From the NCBI GenBank assembly GCA_900553305.1, contig USDI01000026.1, forward strand, positions 1-17,587: a stretch of 17,587 bases of DNA. Direction: 5' to 3'. A model generated the notes under the pieces. The model had not been told where the DNA came from. It saw only the letters and a list, made by a program, of their open reading frames with translations, and made no database searches. Every line of letters begins with the position of its first letter. Position 1 is the stretch's first letter. Positions 1 to 6,823 of the stretch are shown piece after piece. The position numbers and the translations under genes were made by a program. The stretch comes from an uncultured Lachnospiraceae bacterium (GTDB lineage Bacteria > Bacillota > Clostridia > Lachnospirales > Lachnospiraceae).

Positions 1-727
1 AGTCATAGATTTCCTGCAATTTTAATTTATATGTCTTTTCATATTTTGAAAAATCCTGCTTATACAGCCGGATGATTTTATCATGAATACCTCCAACCTT
101 TGCCAGGTCATTGGAATCATTATACATAACAACTGCTTCCGGCATTCCTCCTACAATCAGATACAGATAAAATACATCCAGCATCCTGGAATGAACAAAT
201 TCATCTACCCTGGTTCTATTCTTAAAATGTTCCTCTAATACAGATATAATATGCTCATTTACTCCAACCGCGCATGCAAATTCTTTAAAATCTAACGGGA
301 ACATATCAATAACTGACAAATAGCCTACCGGCGCTGATCGGAGATCGTTTAATTCCACGCCTAAAAGAGAACCACTCATAATATAACGAAAGCTCCCGTC
401 CTCCACTAAAAATTTAATTCTTGTAACAATATCTTTAAACTCCTGTATCTCATCAAGAAAGAATATAGTCTTACCAACTTGAAGTGTTTCCTTTGTCACC
501 AGACTTAACCGCATCATCAATTCTTTTGCATCCTTTGCTCCTGCAAACAACTCAATTAATTCCGGGTTCTCTATGAAATTCAACTCCACGTATGGAAAAC
601 CACTGTTTTTCAGGCACTCTCGTATCAGATATGTCTTACCGATTTGTCTAGCTCCGGTAACTAATAAAGCATCTTTTCCATCTGAAATCCATTCTGTAAT
701 TATTTTTCCTGCCGACCTGTCAAGCAT
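1..727 (-). CDS. AAA family ATPase with DUF4143-type architecture (3' end outside window)
   Basis: The 242 codons present begin at an ATG preceded by AAGGGGGA with 6-nt spacing. The C-terminal part lies beyond the window edge. Residues 25-32 read GARQIGKT, a Walker A motif in the form typical of the AAA_14/DUF4143 group. FFLDEIQE near residue 108 is Walker B, and YIMSGSLLG some 25 residues later fits sensor 1 of this family. The later RLYKQDFSKYEK stretch is also typical. Family members are usually about 400-450 aa, so roughly 40 percent is missing. Their biological role is poorly known, and proposals include toxin-antitoxin-like or mobile-element functions. The gene looks more AT-rich than its neighbours and is bordered by repeats, which suggests acquisition by transfer (inference). 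No membrane segment or signal peptide is visible. Confidence 0.88.
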   Translation of the reverse strand, partial: MLDRSAGKIITEWISDGKDALLVTGARQIGKTYLIRECLKNSGFPYVELNFIENPELIELFAGAKDAKELMMRLSLVTKETLQVGKTIFFLDEIQEFKDIVTRIKFLVEDGSFRYIMSGSLLGVELNDLRSAPVGYLSVIDMFPLDFKEFACAVGVNEHIISVLEEHFKNRTRVDEFVHSRMLDVFYLYLIVGGMPEAVVMYNDSNDLAKVGGIHDKIIRLYKQDFSKYEKTYKLKLQEIYD

Positions 728-761
728 ATTATCCCCCTTATTTCTTAATCAAAATCACATA
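728..761 (-). promoter_or_regulatory. 5' leader and ribosome binding site of the AAA ATPase gene
   Basis: On the minus strand the leader ends in AAGGGGGATAAT followed by ATG. This gives a strong Shine-Dalgarno with 6-nt spacing and fixes the start at 727. Confidence 0.6.
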
Positions 762-873
762 TTCAACTTTTCCAACCTATTTTAGCATGATTTTTTCAAC
801 TTTTCCAACCTATTTTGGCATGTTTTTTCAACTTTTCTAACCTGTTTTGGTGTGTTTTTTCAATTTTTCCAAC
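762..873. repeat. 32-33 bp tandem direct repeat (about 3.5 copies) upstream of the ATPase gene
   Basis: Units begin at 762, 795, 827 and 859. Each starts TTCAACTTTTCCAACCTATT or a close variant; the last is truncated after about 15 bases. Copies diverge with distance from the gene: the two nearest are almost identical, and the third and fourth carry several substitutions. Unit length is 33, 32 and 32 bp, about three helical turns, so a protein bound to each unit would sit on the same DNA face. The repeats overlap the predicted promoter of the ATPase gene. Confidence 0.85.
779..808 (-). promoter_or_regulatory. Predicted sigma-A-like promoter inside the tandem repeats
   Basis: Minus strand: -35 TTGGAA (803-808), 18-nt spacer, -10 TAAAAT (779-784) preceded by TGC, giving an extended -10 (TGCTAAAAT). 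Predicted transcription would start about 45 nt before the ATPase start codon. Only the unit nearest the gene keeps the good -10; the next unit has CAAAAT. Confidence 0.55.
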
Positions 874-900
874 TACTAAGTATCTACCCCAGCACTTCGA

Positions 901-967
901 CAGCTTATGAATGAGTATGGCTGAAACTGTTACTCTACTCCGGCAACTTATGAATGTACATGGCTGA
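901..967 (+). repeat. Two tandem copies of a dispersed intergenic repeat
   Basis: Positions 901-925 (CAGCTTATGAATGAGTATGG then CTGAA) and 943-967 (CAACTTATGAATGTACATGG then CTGAA) differ at only a few positions and are 42 bp apart. Reverse-complement relatives occur at 2300-2325 and 16145-16168. The core is CAACTTATGAATG, 2-3 variable bases, then ATGGCTGAA. No coding potential is visible. Confidence 0.7.
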
Positions 968-986
968 ATTATTGCGATATACTTAA

Positions 987-1134
987 ATTGTAACTATTCA
1001 GAGCCATGCAAAATTGCTTTCTGTGAATGCTTGCATTCAAACAGAATAGCAATTTTATATGGCGAAGTAACCACATGAGGTAAACTACGCTGCGTTAGCA
1101 GCGGTTTTACGAATGGGGGCTGAATAGTTACAAT
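987..1134. mobile_element. MITE-like 148-bp element with 15-bp perfect terminal inverted repeats
   Basis: ATTGTAACTATTCAG at 987-1001 is perfectly repeated in inverted orientation (CTGAATAGTTACAAT) at 1120-1134. The interior folds into two further hairpins. One is long, about 1003-1063, with arms GCCAT/ATGGC, AAATTGCT/AGCAATTT, TTCTGT/ACAGAA and GAATG/CATTC. The other, about 1080-1110, has arms GTAAAC/GTTTTAC and GCTGC/GCAGC. There is no ORF. The element ends only 3 bp beyond the stop codon of the neighbouring glycosyltransferase gene, so its hairpins may also terminate or stabilise that transcript. The name MITE is an inference from structure; target-site duplication is not obvious. Confidence 0.6.
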
Positions 1135-1137
1135 GAT

Positions 1138-2241
1138 TTAATAGATCTGCTCATTCTGTCTGTGAATTTCAGGTGCTTCGTACCTGTCCATAAAGTCCTC
1201 CCCCAGGAACAGCTTTTCTTTCGCAAATAAAATGGCATCTGTTACGGTAAGCACTGAAATCACCCGGTCAAATTTAAGATCCTTTATATAATTCAGGATT
1301 TCCATTGGAAACTTCTTATCCAGAATAATATACTGTGAAAATTCTTTCTCATAATCCAGCACGTCACGGGGATGCGGCTTCATCAGAATCTGCGCCGGTT
1401 CTCCGTCGATGCTGCCATACTGCGCAATGATATCCTGAAAAATGCGTTTCCGTGTTTCCAGATCGCACAGAGGCTCGGTCAGAACCAGCACCTTATGTTC
1501 GTGATTCATGCCCTCGCGAAGTGTGGTTTCCAGTTTGTCCTTATTCTCAATGAACATGCCCACGACAATATCCTTTTCTGCATCCGTCAGGTCATCGGTG
1601 AGTTCCTTACGCGGCTTCTCCAGGTATTTCTCACAAGGGTATGGAAGAACCGAAACATCATTCACTTCCATATCAAAACAGTATTTGTTATAACCATTCT
1701 GAATAAAAATCAGATTATGCTTCGACATCCATGCCTTAAGCTTAAAATGTCCACGGTTATCGTAGCGCGCCGTATCATAATACAGGATGCAGTTCAGGCC
1801 ATCCTCAACCGCATGATAATAAATCTTATGCGTGCTCAGATAGTAGCCGATCGGATCAGAATCGCAGAACACATAAATATCATCGAACTTCTTAAAGTCA
1901 ACCGGAATATACGGCTCTAATAATTTACCGAATTTCCTGGTGAAACGGATACGCTGGAGCATGTTCTTTACAAGATTTCCGGTATCGTTCCGGTACTTTG
2001 CAAGTTCCGGAAAGTAAGTCTCTTCCTTTTCATCAAACGGAAGGACTTCCGTAAACAAACCGGACTTTTCCGCGCGTTCCTTTAAATTGCCGAAATCATT
2101 CGACATGCTGCTTAAAAGAAGCACTGCACCGGCCTGTTTCTGCACCGGATCACGTTGTATATGAAGCTCCTTCAGACAGGTAATATAGGCATGATAAAAG
2201 GTATGACACACATAAATTCTGCTTCTTCCCTGACTACTCAT
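1138..2241 (-). CDS. Sialyltransferase-like glycosyltransferase (GT52-like, GT-B fold)
   Basis: A 367-aa soluble protein without signal peptide or membrane segments. It carries two hallmarks of bacterial sialyl- and polysialyltransferases: an acidic-acidic-Gly motif (VEDGLN, about residues 146-151) and an HP motif (KPHPRD, about 289-294). These are followed by a Ser/Thr-containing stretch (VISVLTVTDAI) near 328-338. In those families the first motif supplies the base and the HP motif binds the CMP donor. It probably transfers a nonulosonic-type or related sugar onto a surface glycan at the cytoplasmic face (inference). It is last in an apparent operon with a PseC-like aminotransferase and a GT2 enzyme. 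Two adjacent ATGs exist (2244 and 2241); GGGAG at 2248-2252 is 3 nt from the first but 6 nt from the second, so the second is chosen. Acceptor and exact donor are unknown. Confidence 0.72.
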   Translation of the reverse strand: MSSQGRSRIYVCHTFYHAYITCLKELHIQRDPVQKQAGAVLLLSSMSNDFGNLKERAEKSGLFTEVLPFDEKEETYFPELAKYRNDTGNLVKNMLQRIRFTRKFGKLLEPYIPVDFKKFDDIYVFCDSDPIGYYLSTHKIYYHAVEDGLNCILYYDTARYDNRGHFKLKAWMSKHNLIFIQNGYNKYCFDMEVNDVSVLPYPCEKYLEKPRKELTDDLTDAEKDIVVGMFIENKDKLETTLREGMNHEHKVLVLTEPLCDLETRKRIFQDIIAQYGSIDGEPAQILMKPHPRDVLDYEKEFSQYIILDKKFPMEILNYIKDLKFDRVISVLTVTDAILFAKEKLFLGEDFMDRYEAPEIHRQNEQIY

Positions 2242-2247
2242 CATCTT

Positions 2248-2252
2248 CTCCC
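2248..2252 (-). promoter_or_regulatory. Shine-Dalgarno deciding the glycosyltransferase start
   Basis: Minus-strand GGGAG followed by AAGATGATG. Spacing favours the second ATG (2241) over the first (2244). Confidence 0.5.
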
Positions 2253-2299
2253 ATTGTCATCATGTTAAAATCGCCGTTTCACAGTTACCCAGTCAACCA

Positions 2300-2325
2300 T
2301 TCAGCAATTCCATTCATAAATTGTT
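2300..2325 (-). repeat. Dispersed intergenic repeat copy
   Basis: Read on the minus strand this is AACAATTTATGAATGGAATT followed by GCTGAA. It matches the copies at 901-967 with a one-base indel and the copy at 16145-16168 at the same length. It lies in the gap between the two glycosyltransferase genes and overlaps the first unit of the 13-bp tandem repeat. Confidence 0.6.
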
Positions 2326-2356
2326 TTCATAAATTGTTTTCATAAATTGTTTTCAT
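2313..2356. repeat. 13-bp tandem repeat, 3.4 perfect copies
   Basis: TTCATAAATTGTT occurs three times in perfect tandem (2313, 2326, 2339), followed by TTCAT. The unit equals the end of the dispersed repeat copy at 2300-2325, as if slippage had expanded that end. Perfect identity suggests recent expansion and possible copy-number variation between strains. Confidence 0.9.
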
Positions 2357-2386
2357 GTATCATCAAAAACACCCTATGCGAATCAT

Positions 2387-3421
2387 CTACTTCTGCATGC
2401 CCGAACGCTTGCGTAACCTTCGGTAGGTCCACAGCAATTTGTAATAGATTATAAAATAAAGCGTTGACTTCTGCTGCATGGCAATGAGCCTGCGTTCTTC
2501 CGCATGGACTCTCTGCTCATAATACTTATTTTTCTGAAAATCCGGGAAGGTGTTTCGCATTTCATCTCCCAGTGCTTTCACGAAACGGTATTCCTTCCTG
2601 CCGGAACCTGCCAGATAGGAAAACAGGGTATTCACATAAAACAGGGTGGTAAAGCTGCTTTCCAGTTCCGGATAATAGGTGTCAAAGAATTGAAACTCCT
2701 TCGCTTCCTTCACCATGATCCGTGCGGCCTCCATACGATCCTCACACCGCTTTTTCGTAATGGTGTGCACCGTCGATGCCTCATGCTGATAATAATAGTA
2801 TAACGGCTCTTCCAGATATTCAAAATGCTTCGCACGAAGCATCCAGGAATTGCCGATCGCATTATCCTCGTAAAAAATTCCTTCCGGAAAACGGTTCGGA
2901 TAGTCGAGAATAATATGTCTGCGGTAAATCTTCACGACCAGACTTCCGCCGTCCAGAATCAGGGAACGATACTTTTCTTCATTCAGGACACCTGCCTGTT
3001 CCGGCGTATTGTTGTGTACGACCTGTCCGATTTTCATGCTGTGTTCCGGTGTCAGATGATAATCACATCCGACCATATCTGCACCGGTTTCTTCTGCTTT
3101 GTTCAGAAGCTTTTCATAGAAATCCGCAGCCACCCAGTCATCTGCATCAATAAAACCGATCCAGTCTCCCTTTGCAACAGACAGCCCCAGGTTCTTCGCA
3201 CCGCCCTGCTTCCGGTTATCGGGAGAAGCAATCACAACCACCTTACCGGGATACCGCTTTTCATAATCGCGCAGAATGGATAAGGAATCATCCGTGGAGC
3301 AGTCATCCACTGCAATGATCTCGTAATCGGAGATTGTCTGTCCGACCAGGGAATTCATGCACCATTTCAGTTTATCATCTGCTGCCATATTGAAAACGGG
3401 GACTATGACGCTTAATTTCAT
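2387..3421 (-). CDS. Family 2 glycosyltransferase (GT-A fold)
   Basis: A 344-aa enzyme with a classical GT2 N-terminal domain. It opens MKLSVIVPVFN (nucleotide-binding strand), followed by YEIIAVDDCSTDDS around 33-46 and GFIDADDW around 89-96, where D92-A-D94 is the metal- and donor-binding DXD motif. The C-terminal half (about 230-344) is helical and basic at the end (YRRLRKRSG), which may hold the enzyme at the membrane surface; no true membrane span is seen. The expected role is transfer of a sugar from a nucleotide-sugar donor to a surface polysaccharide or protein glycan. AGGTGAGG upstream of the ATG supports the start. It sits 58 bp after the PseC-like gene and 145 bp before the sialyltransferase-like gene. 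Donor and acceptor cannot be read from sequence. Confidence 0.9.
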   Translation of the reverse strand: MKLSVIVPVFNMAADDKLKWCMNSLVGQTISDYEIIAVDDCSTDDSLSILRDYEKRYPGKVVVIASPDNRKQGGAKNLGLSVAKGDWIGFIDADDWVAADFYEKLLNKAEETGADMVGCDYHLTPEHSMKIGQVVHNNTPEQAGVLNEEKYRSLILDGGSLVVKIYRRHIILDYPNRFPEGIFYEDNAIGNSWMLRAKHFEYLEEPLYYYYQHEASTVHTITKKRCEDRMEAARIMVKEAKEFQFFDTYYPELESSFTTLFYVNTLFSYLAGSGRKEYRFVKALGDEMRNTFPDFQKNKYYEQRVHAEERRLIAMQQKSTLYFIIYYKLLWTYRRLRKRSGMQK

Positions 3422-3445
3422 GCTCTACCTCACCTTGTACTAATC

Positions 3446-3463
3446 CGGTTTCTTTGGAAACCG
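3446..3463. other. Short perfect hairpin between pseC-like and GT2 genes
   Basis: CGGTTTC TTTG GAAACCG: 7-bp stem, 4-nt loop, with no following T tract. It is therefore not a clear terminator; it could be an mRNA processing or stability element inside the operon. Confidence 0.45.
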
Positions 3464-3479
3464 CGCACTCTCACACGAA

Positions 3480-4673
3480 CTACCTGCTGTAATACGTTGC
3501 AATCTTCGTAACTGCTTCAATCACATCCTCCACATCCTGATCGGTCATGGAATAATAAAGCGGAAGGGTAAGAATTTCTTCATATAATTTCTCTGCTTTC
3601 GGACACAACCCTCTCTTATATCCAAGCTTCTCATAATACGGGAAGTAATAGGTCGGAATGTAATGTACATTGCAGCAGATATTCTCTGCGGCCAGTGCAT
3701 CAAAAAACTGTCTGCGGTTAATGGAAATCTTTTCCGGATTAATCCGCAGAATATACAGGTGCCTTGTGGTATCCGACTCTGGAATTTCCTTCTGTACCAC
3801 AATCTGCGGCAGTTTTGAAAACGCTTCATTATACTGCTTCACAATTGCCTTACGACGCTCCGTGAACATCGGAAGCTTCTTTAACTGACTGATGAGCAAT
3901 GCTGCCTGCATATCGGTCATGCGGTAATTCATGGCAAGCGTAAGCTGCTCATAATACCACGGACCGTCCGGCTCATGCTCCATCAGGGACGGATCCCGGG
4001 TAATGCCATGTGCACGGTAAAGCAGGAGCTTGCGGTAAAGCTCTTCACTGTTCGTCAGTACCGCACCGCCTTCTCCACAGGTAACCGTCTTCACCGGGTG
4101 AAAGCTTAACGTAGTCATATCGGCAATGGAACCGTTGCATTTTCCTTTATATTTCGTTCCGATCACATGCGCACCATCTTCAATCAGGGTAATGCCATGT
4201 GCGTGGCAATGCTCCAAAAGCTCATCCAGTTCTACCGACTGTCCGGTGAAATCCACTGCTACAACGGCTTTCGTCTTATCCGTTGTCAGCTTCCTTACGT
4301 TCTCCGGATCAATATTGTAGGTCTCCCCATTAATATCTGCAAAAACCGGTCTTGCTCCGCAGTAAAGTGCACAATTCGCCGAAGCCGCAAAGGTGATCGG
4401 TGTCGTAATGACCTCATCTCCCGGCTGTACTCCTGCGGCCTGGCAGGCAATATGGAGCGCTGAAGTTCCGTTGCTGCAGACAACCGCATATTTCGCTCCT
4501 GTCACTTCACAGAGTGCCTTTTCTGCCTCTGCGATCTTCGGTCCACAGGTCAGATAGTCGCTCCGAAGCACATCTGCAACTGCCTGTATATCCTCTTCAT
4601 CAATATACTGATGTCCGTATGAAATTTTCGTATCCCTGACGGGTGTTCCTCCACAGATTGCCGGTTTCTTCAT
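3480..4673 (-). CDS. pseC: PLP-dependent sugar aminotransferase, PseC-like (DegT/DnrJ/EryC1/StrS family)
   Basis: A 397-aa fold-type I aminotransferase acting on a nucleotide-bound 4-keto sugar. NGTSAL at 68-73 binds the PLP phosphate, the Asp of EDGAH (D166) pairs with the pyridine nitrogen, and SFHPVKTVTCGEGGA places the internal aldimine lysine at K195. The overall pattern (ISYGHQYIDEEDIQAV start, TTPITFAASAN, AVDFTGQ) resembles PseC. PseC forms UDP-4-amino-4,6-dideoxy-N-acetyl-beta-L-altrosamine on the way to pseudaminic acid. Related enzymes make other 4-amino sugars (for example bacillosamine or viosamine types), so the exact product is less certain than the family. The ribosome site is AAAGGAAG before the ATG. 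It lies 20 bp downstream of the Spo0A-C gene and upstream of two glycosyltransferases. PseB, F, G, H and I partners are absent from the window. Confidence 0.82.
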   Translation of the reverse strand: MKKPAICGGTPVRDTKISYGHQYIDEEDIQAVADVLRSDYLTCGPKIAEAEKALCEVTGAKYAVVCSNGTSALHIACQAAGVQPGDEVITTPITFAASANCALYCGARPVFADINGETYNIDPENVRKLTTDKTKAVVAVDFTGQSVELDELLEHCHAHGITLIEDGAHVIGTKYKGKCNGSIADMTTLSFHPVKTVTCGEGGAVLTNSEELYRKLLLYRAHGITRDPSLMEHEPDGPWYYEQLTLAMNYRMTDMQAALLISQLKKLPMFTERRKAIVKQYNEAFSKLPQIVVQKEIPESDTTRHLYILRINPEKISINRRQFFDALAAENICCNVHYIPTYYFPYYEKLGYKRGLCPKAEKLYEEILTLPLYYSMTDQDVEDVIEAVTKIATYYSR

Positions 4674-4693
4674 CTTACTTTCTTCCTTTCCCT

Positions 4694-5089
4694 CTATAAT
4701 TTCTCGAATTCCTCGATACTTTCTAATACATTCTCATAATTGCCATTCCGGATCCGGTCCGCCAGAATCGCAATATACTCGCTGTTGGTCGGACGAATTT
4801 CGGAATTGTCCCTGTGATAGCCAAACAAGTCCTCAAACCGCTCTTTCTCTCCCTTTTCCCAGGATTTTTCGATCAGATGCCGAAGCGACCGTTCGATCTT
4901 TTCCGGTGTTGTCTGAAACTGCTTTGCCAGATCCGGATACAGCAGTTTTGTGACACTTCCTGCCCTTTCAAACTCCTGCGCCGTTACGGCAATTGCATAG
5001 GACAACCTCTCAAAGCCCTTTTCCTGTCGGGTTAAGCCAAGTTGTTCCAGTAATTCCACTATTTCCTCAGACACAATAATCGTCTGCAT
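4694..5089 (-). CDS. Stand-alone Spo0A C-terminal-domain DNA-binding protein (no receiver)
   Basis: A 131-aa protein that aligns over nearly its whole length with the DNA-binding domain of Spo0A. Shared blocks include AGSVTKLLYPDLAKQF (43-58), a recognition-helix region TTPEKIERSLRHLIEKSW (60-77), LFGYHRDNSEIRPTNSEYIA (88-107) and the closing ADRIR. Full Spo0A is about 260 aa, with an N-terminal phospho-receiver that this protein lacks. GGGGGAAG lies 6 nt before the ATG, so it is not simply a truncated reading of a longer gene. It probably binds 0A-box-like DNA (TGTCGAA type) without phosphorylation control (inference). The short N-terminal helix (1-25) and acidic C-terminal helix (115-131) may mediate dimerisation. 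It begins an apparent operon with pseC-like and glycosyltransferase genes, suggesting a link between the transition-state programme and surface glycosylation. Confidence 0.85.
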   Translation of the reverse strand: MQTIIVSEEIVELLEQLGLTRQEKGFERLSYAIAVTAQEFERAGSVTKLLYPDLAKQFQTTPEKIERSLRHLIEKSWEKGEKERFEDLFGYHRDNSEIRPTNSEYIAILADRIRNGNYENVLESIEEFEKL

Positions 5090-5124
5090 CAGATACTTCC
5101 CCCTTGTATCCTGCTATCTTTCCC

Positions 5125-5130
5125 AGTATA
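5125..5130 (-). promoter_or_regulatory. Possible -10 element for the Spo0A-C/pseC operon
   Basis: The 71-bp gap upstream contains minus-strand TATACT, a near-consensus -10, about 35 nt from the start codon. The matching -35 (GGCAAA region) is weak, so an internal promoter is only plausible. Confidence 0.3.
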
Positions 5131-5160
5131 CACCATATGCCCTGATTTTGCCAGCCGTCA

Positions 5161-6102
5161 CTATTGTTCTTCACATGAAGGAAAAACAATCGTAATCGTC
5201 GTTCCCTCTCCTGGCTTACTCACAAGGCTTAATTTCCCTTTGAGCCGCACCAGAATATGTTTTACAATCGCAAGTCCAAGCCCTGTTCCCCCCGTCGATT
5301 TACTTCTCCCCTTATCCACACGATAGAACCGTTCAAAAATCCGTTCCTGACATTCTTCCGGGATCCCGATTCCGGTATCCTGCACAATCAGAACGGCGCA
5401 GTCGTTCTGTCTGTGTACTTTCACAGTGACACTACCGTTTTCCTTATTATAGCGGATTGCATTGTCACACAGATTATAAAGTACCTCGTCCACCATCTGT
5501 CTGGTTCCCCAGAGGGAAACCTCTTCCCCCTCAAGAGTGAGGGTAACGCCATGCTTTTCTGCATTGATCTGTAACATCTGCACACAGCTTTTCGCTGCAA
5601 CCAAAAGTGGGATCTTCTGAAGAACCTCTTCCTGCTCCTCATCCAATTCCGACAGACGGATGACATCATTAATGAGGGTAATGAGCCGTCCTGAGTTGCT
5701 ATGAATCTCGCCCGCCATTCTGCGGATTTCACTTTCTGATGAAATCATGCCGTTTTCAATCAGCTCCGAATAACCGGATATCGCGGTAAGCGGCGTTTTC
5801 AGTTCATGGGACACATTGGCCGTAAACTCCTGACGCATCTTTGCGTTCAGTTCATTGTCCACTTCTTTTCCAAGATGAAGTTTCTCCCCAAGTTGGTGAG
5901 ACCAGATTGCTGCAAGTAAAAAGCAGAGTGCCATAATTGCTGCAATGCCGATCATCAGCACAAGAATCATCTTTTCCCGCTGCTGTTCAGACAGATATTC
6001 CGGATTCAGGTAAGAAAAACAAACAGCCACCACCAGCAATAATGTTCCCAAAATTGCCAGGGCAGCCATTCCCATCAATTCATAATAAAATCTCTTCTGC
6101 AT
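5161..6102 (-). CDS. PhoR-like sensor histidine kinase
   Basis: A 313-aa membrane kinase. Two N-terminal membrane helices (about 9-31 and 45-67) enclose only about 14 residues, so there is no real extracytoplasmic sensor domain and no PAS domain. The HisKA box FTANVSHELKTPLTAISGY contains the phospho-accepting H99. The ATPase domain shows DNAIRYN (213-219), DTGIGIP (242-248), FERFYRVDKGRS (256-267) and GGTGLGLAIVKH (271-282). It autophosphorylates and passes phosphate to the response regulator encoded 11 bp upstream. With so little outside the membrane, it likely senses through a partner membrane protein, consistent with the neighbouring Na/Pi transporter and PhoU-type signalling (inference). 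The target could be phosphate starvation, but other PhoR/ResE-type roles are possible. Confidence 0.92.
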   Translation of the reverse strand: MQKRFYYELMGMAALAILGTLLLVVAVCFSYLNPEYLSEQQREKMILVLMIGIAAIMALCFLLAAIWSHQLGEKLHLGKEVDNELNAKMRQEFTANVSHELKTPLTAISGYSELIENGMISSESEIRRMAGEIHSNSGRLITLINDVIRLSELDEEQEEVLQKIPLLVAAKSCVQMLQINAEKHGVTLTLEGEEVSLWGTRQMVDEVLYNLCDNAIRYNKENGSVTVKVHRQNDCAVLIVQDTGIGIPEECQERIFERFYRVDKGRSKSTGGTGLGLAIVKHILVRLKGKLSLVSKPGEGTTITIVFPSCEEQ

Positions 6103-6113
6103 ATCCGTTCCCT

Positions 6114-6788
6114 TTATGCCTCAAACAAATAGCCTACATTCCGCACGGTTTTAATCCGGTTTGCACTGTTTCCAAGCTTCTGGCGAAGCGTTTTAATGTG
6201 CATATCAATCGTCCGTGATTCTCCTTCAAAATCGGTTTCCCATACTTTTTCAAGGATTTCCTCCCGCGGAGTCACAATCCCGGCATTATTCATTAACAGC
6301 TTTAACAATTCATATTCTTTATATGTAAGTTCACAGCGTTCTCCCTCAATCGTCACCTTGCGGCGCTCCACATCAAGGGAAATCTCCCCAATGGTAATAA
6401 TGCGCTCATTTAAGCCCTTCATACTCCGGCGTAAAAGTGCTTTCACCCTGGAAATCAGCTCCATGACACTAAACGGCTTCGTCAGGTAATCATCCGCGCC
6501 ACTGTCAAGTCCCCGTACCTTATCCAATTCCGTAGTCTTCGCAGTCACCATAATAACCGGAAGGCTCCGTGTCATGACATTCTGTCGAAGCTGCATTACC
6601 AGTTCAAGGCCATCGACATCCGGCAGCATCAGATCCAGCAGCAGTAGATCCGGAATTCTCTCATTAAGCTTTTGTTGAAACTCTTTAGCCGTTTCAAAGG
6701 AAACCACCTGGTATCCCGCATTATTTAATGCAATTTCTTCAATTTCACGGATGTTCCGGTCATCCTCCAATACATAAATCAACGCCAT
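6114..6788 (-). CDS. OmpR/PhoB-family response regulator
   Basis: A 224-aa two-domain regulator. The receiver (1-115) has the acidic pair D9/D10, phospho-acceptor D52 (LLLLDLMLPDVDG), T82 and K104 (DDYLTKPFSVME), all conserved. The C-terminal winged-helix domain (about 128-224) includes ELTYKEYELLKLL, the recognition segment RTIDMHIKTLRQKLG and the end VRNVGYLFE typical of PhoB/PhoP/OmpR proteins. It is a DNA-binding transcription factor activated by phosphorylation. GGGGGATG precedes the ATG, supporting the start. It lies 35 bp after the Na/Pi transporter gene and 11 bp before the kinase gene, as expected for one operon. The transporter association suggests phosphate control, but the regulon cannot be read here and no clear PHO box was found. 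Confidence 0.93.
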   Translation of the reverse strand: MALIYVLEDDRNIREIEEIALNNAGYQVVSFETAKEFQQKLNERIPDLLLLDLMLPDVDGLELVMQLRQNVMTRSLPVIMVTAKTTELDKVRGLDSGADDYLTKPFSVMELISRVKALLRRSMKGLNERIITIGEISLDVERRKVTIEGERCELTYKEYELLKLLMNNAGIVTPREEILEKVWETDFEGESRTIDMHIKTLRQKLGNSANRIKTVRNVGYLFEA

Positions 6789-6823
6789 ATCACATCCCCC
6801 TTATGCATATGTTCAGGCACCAC

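Noticed and set aside
573..785. 70-aa plus-strand open frame
   Set aside because: It is antisense to the AAA ATPase N terminus and runs into low-complexity repeat sequence.
762..873. CRISPR array
   Set aside because: Units are contiguous diverging tandem repeats without unique spacers, and no cas genes are nearby.
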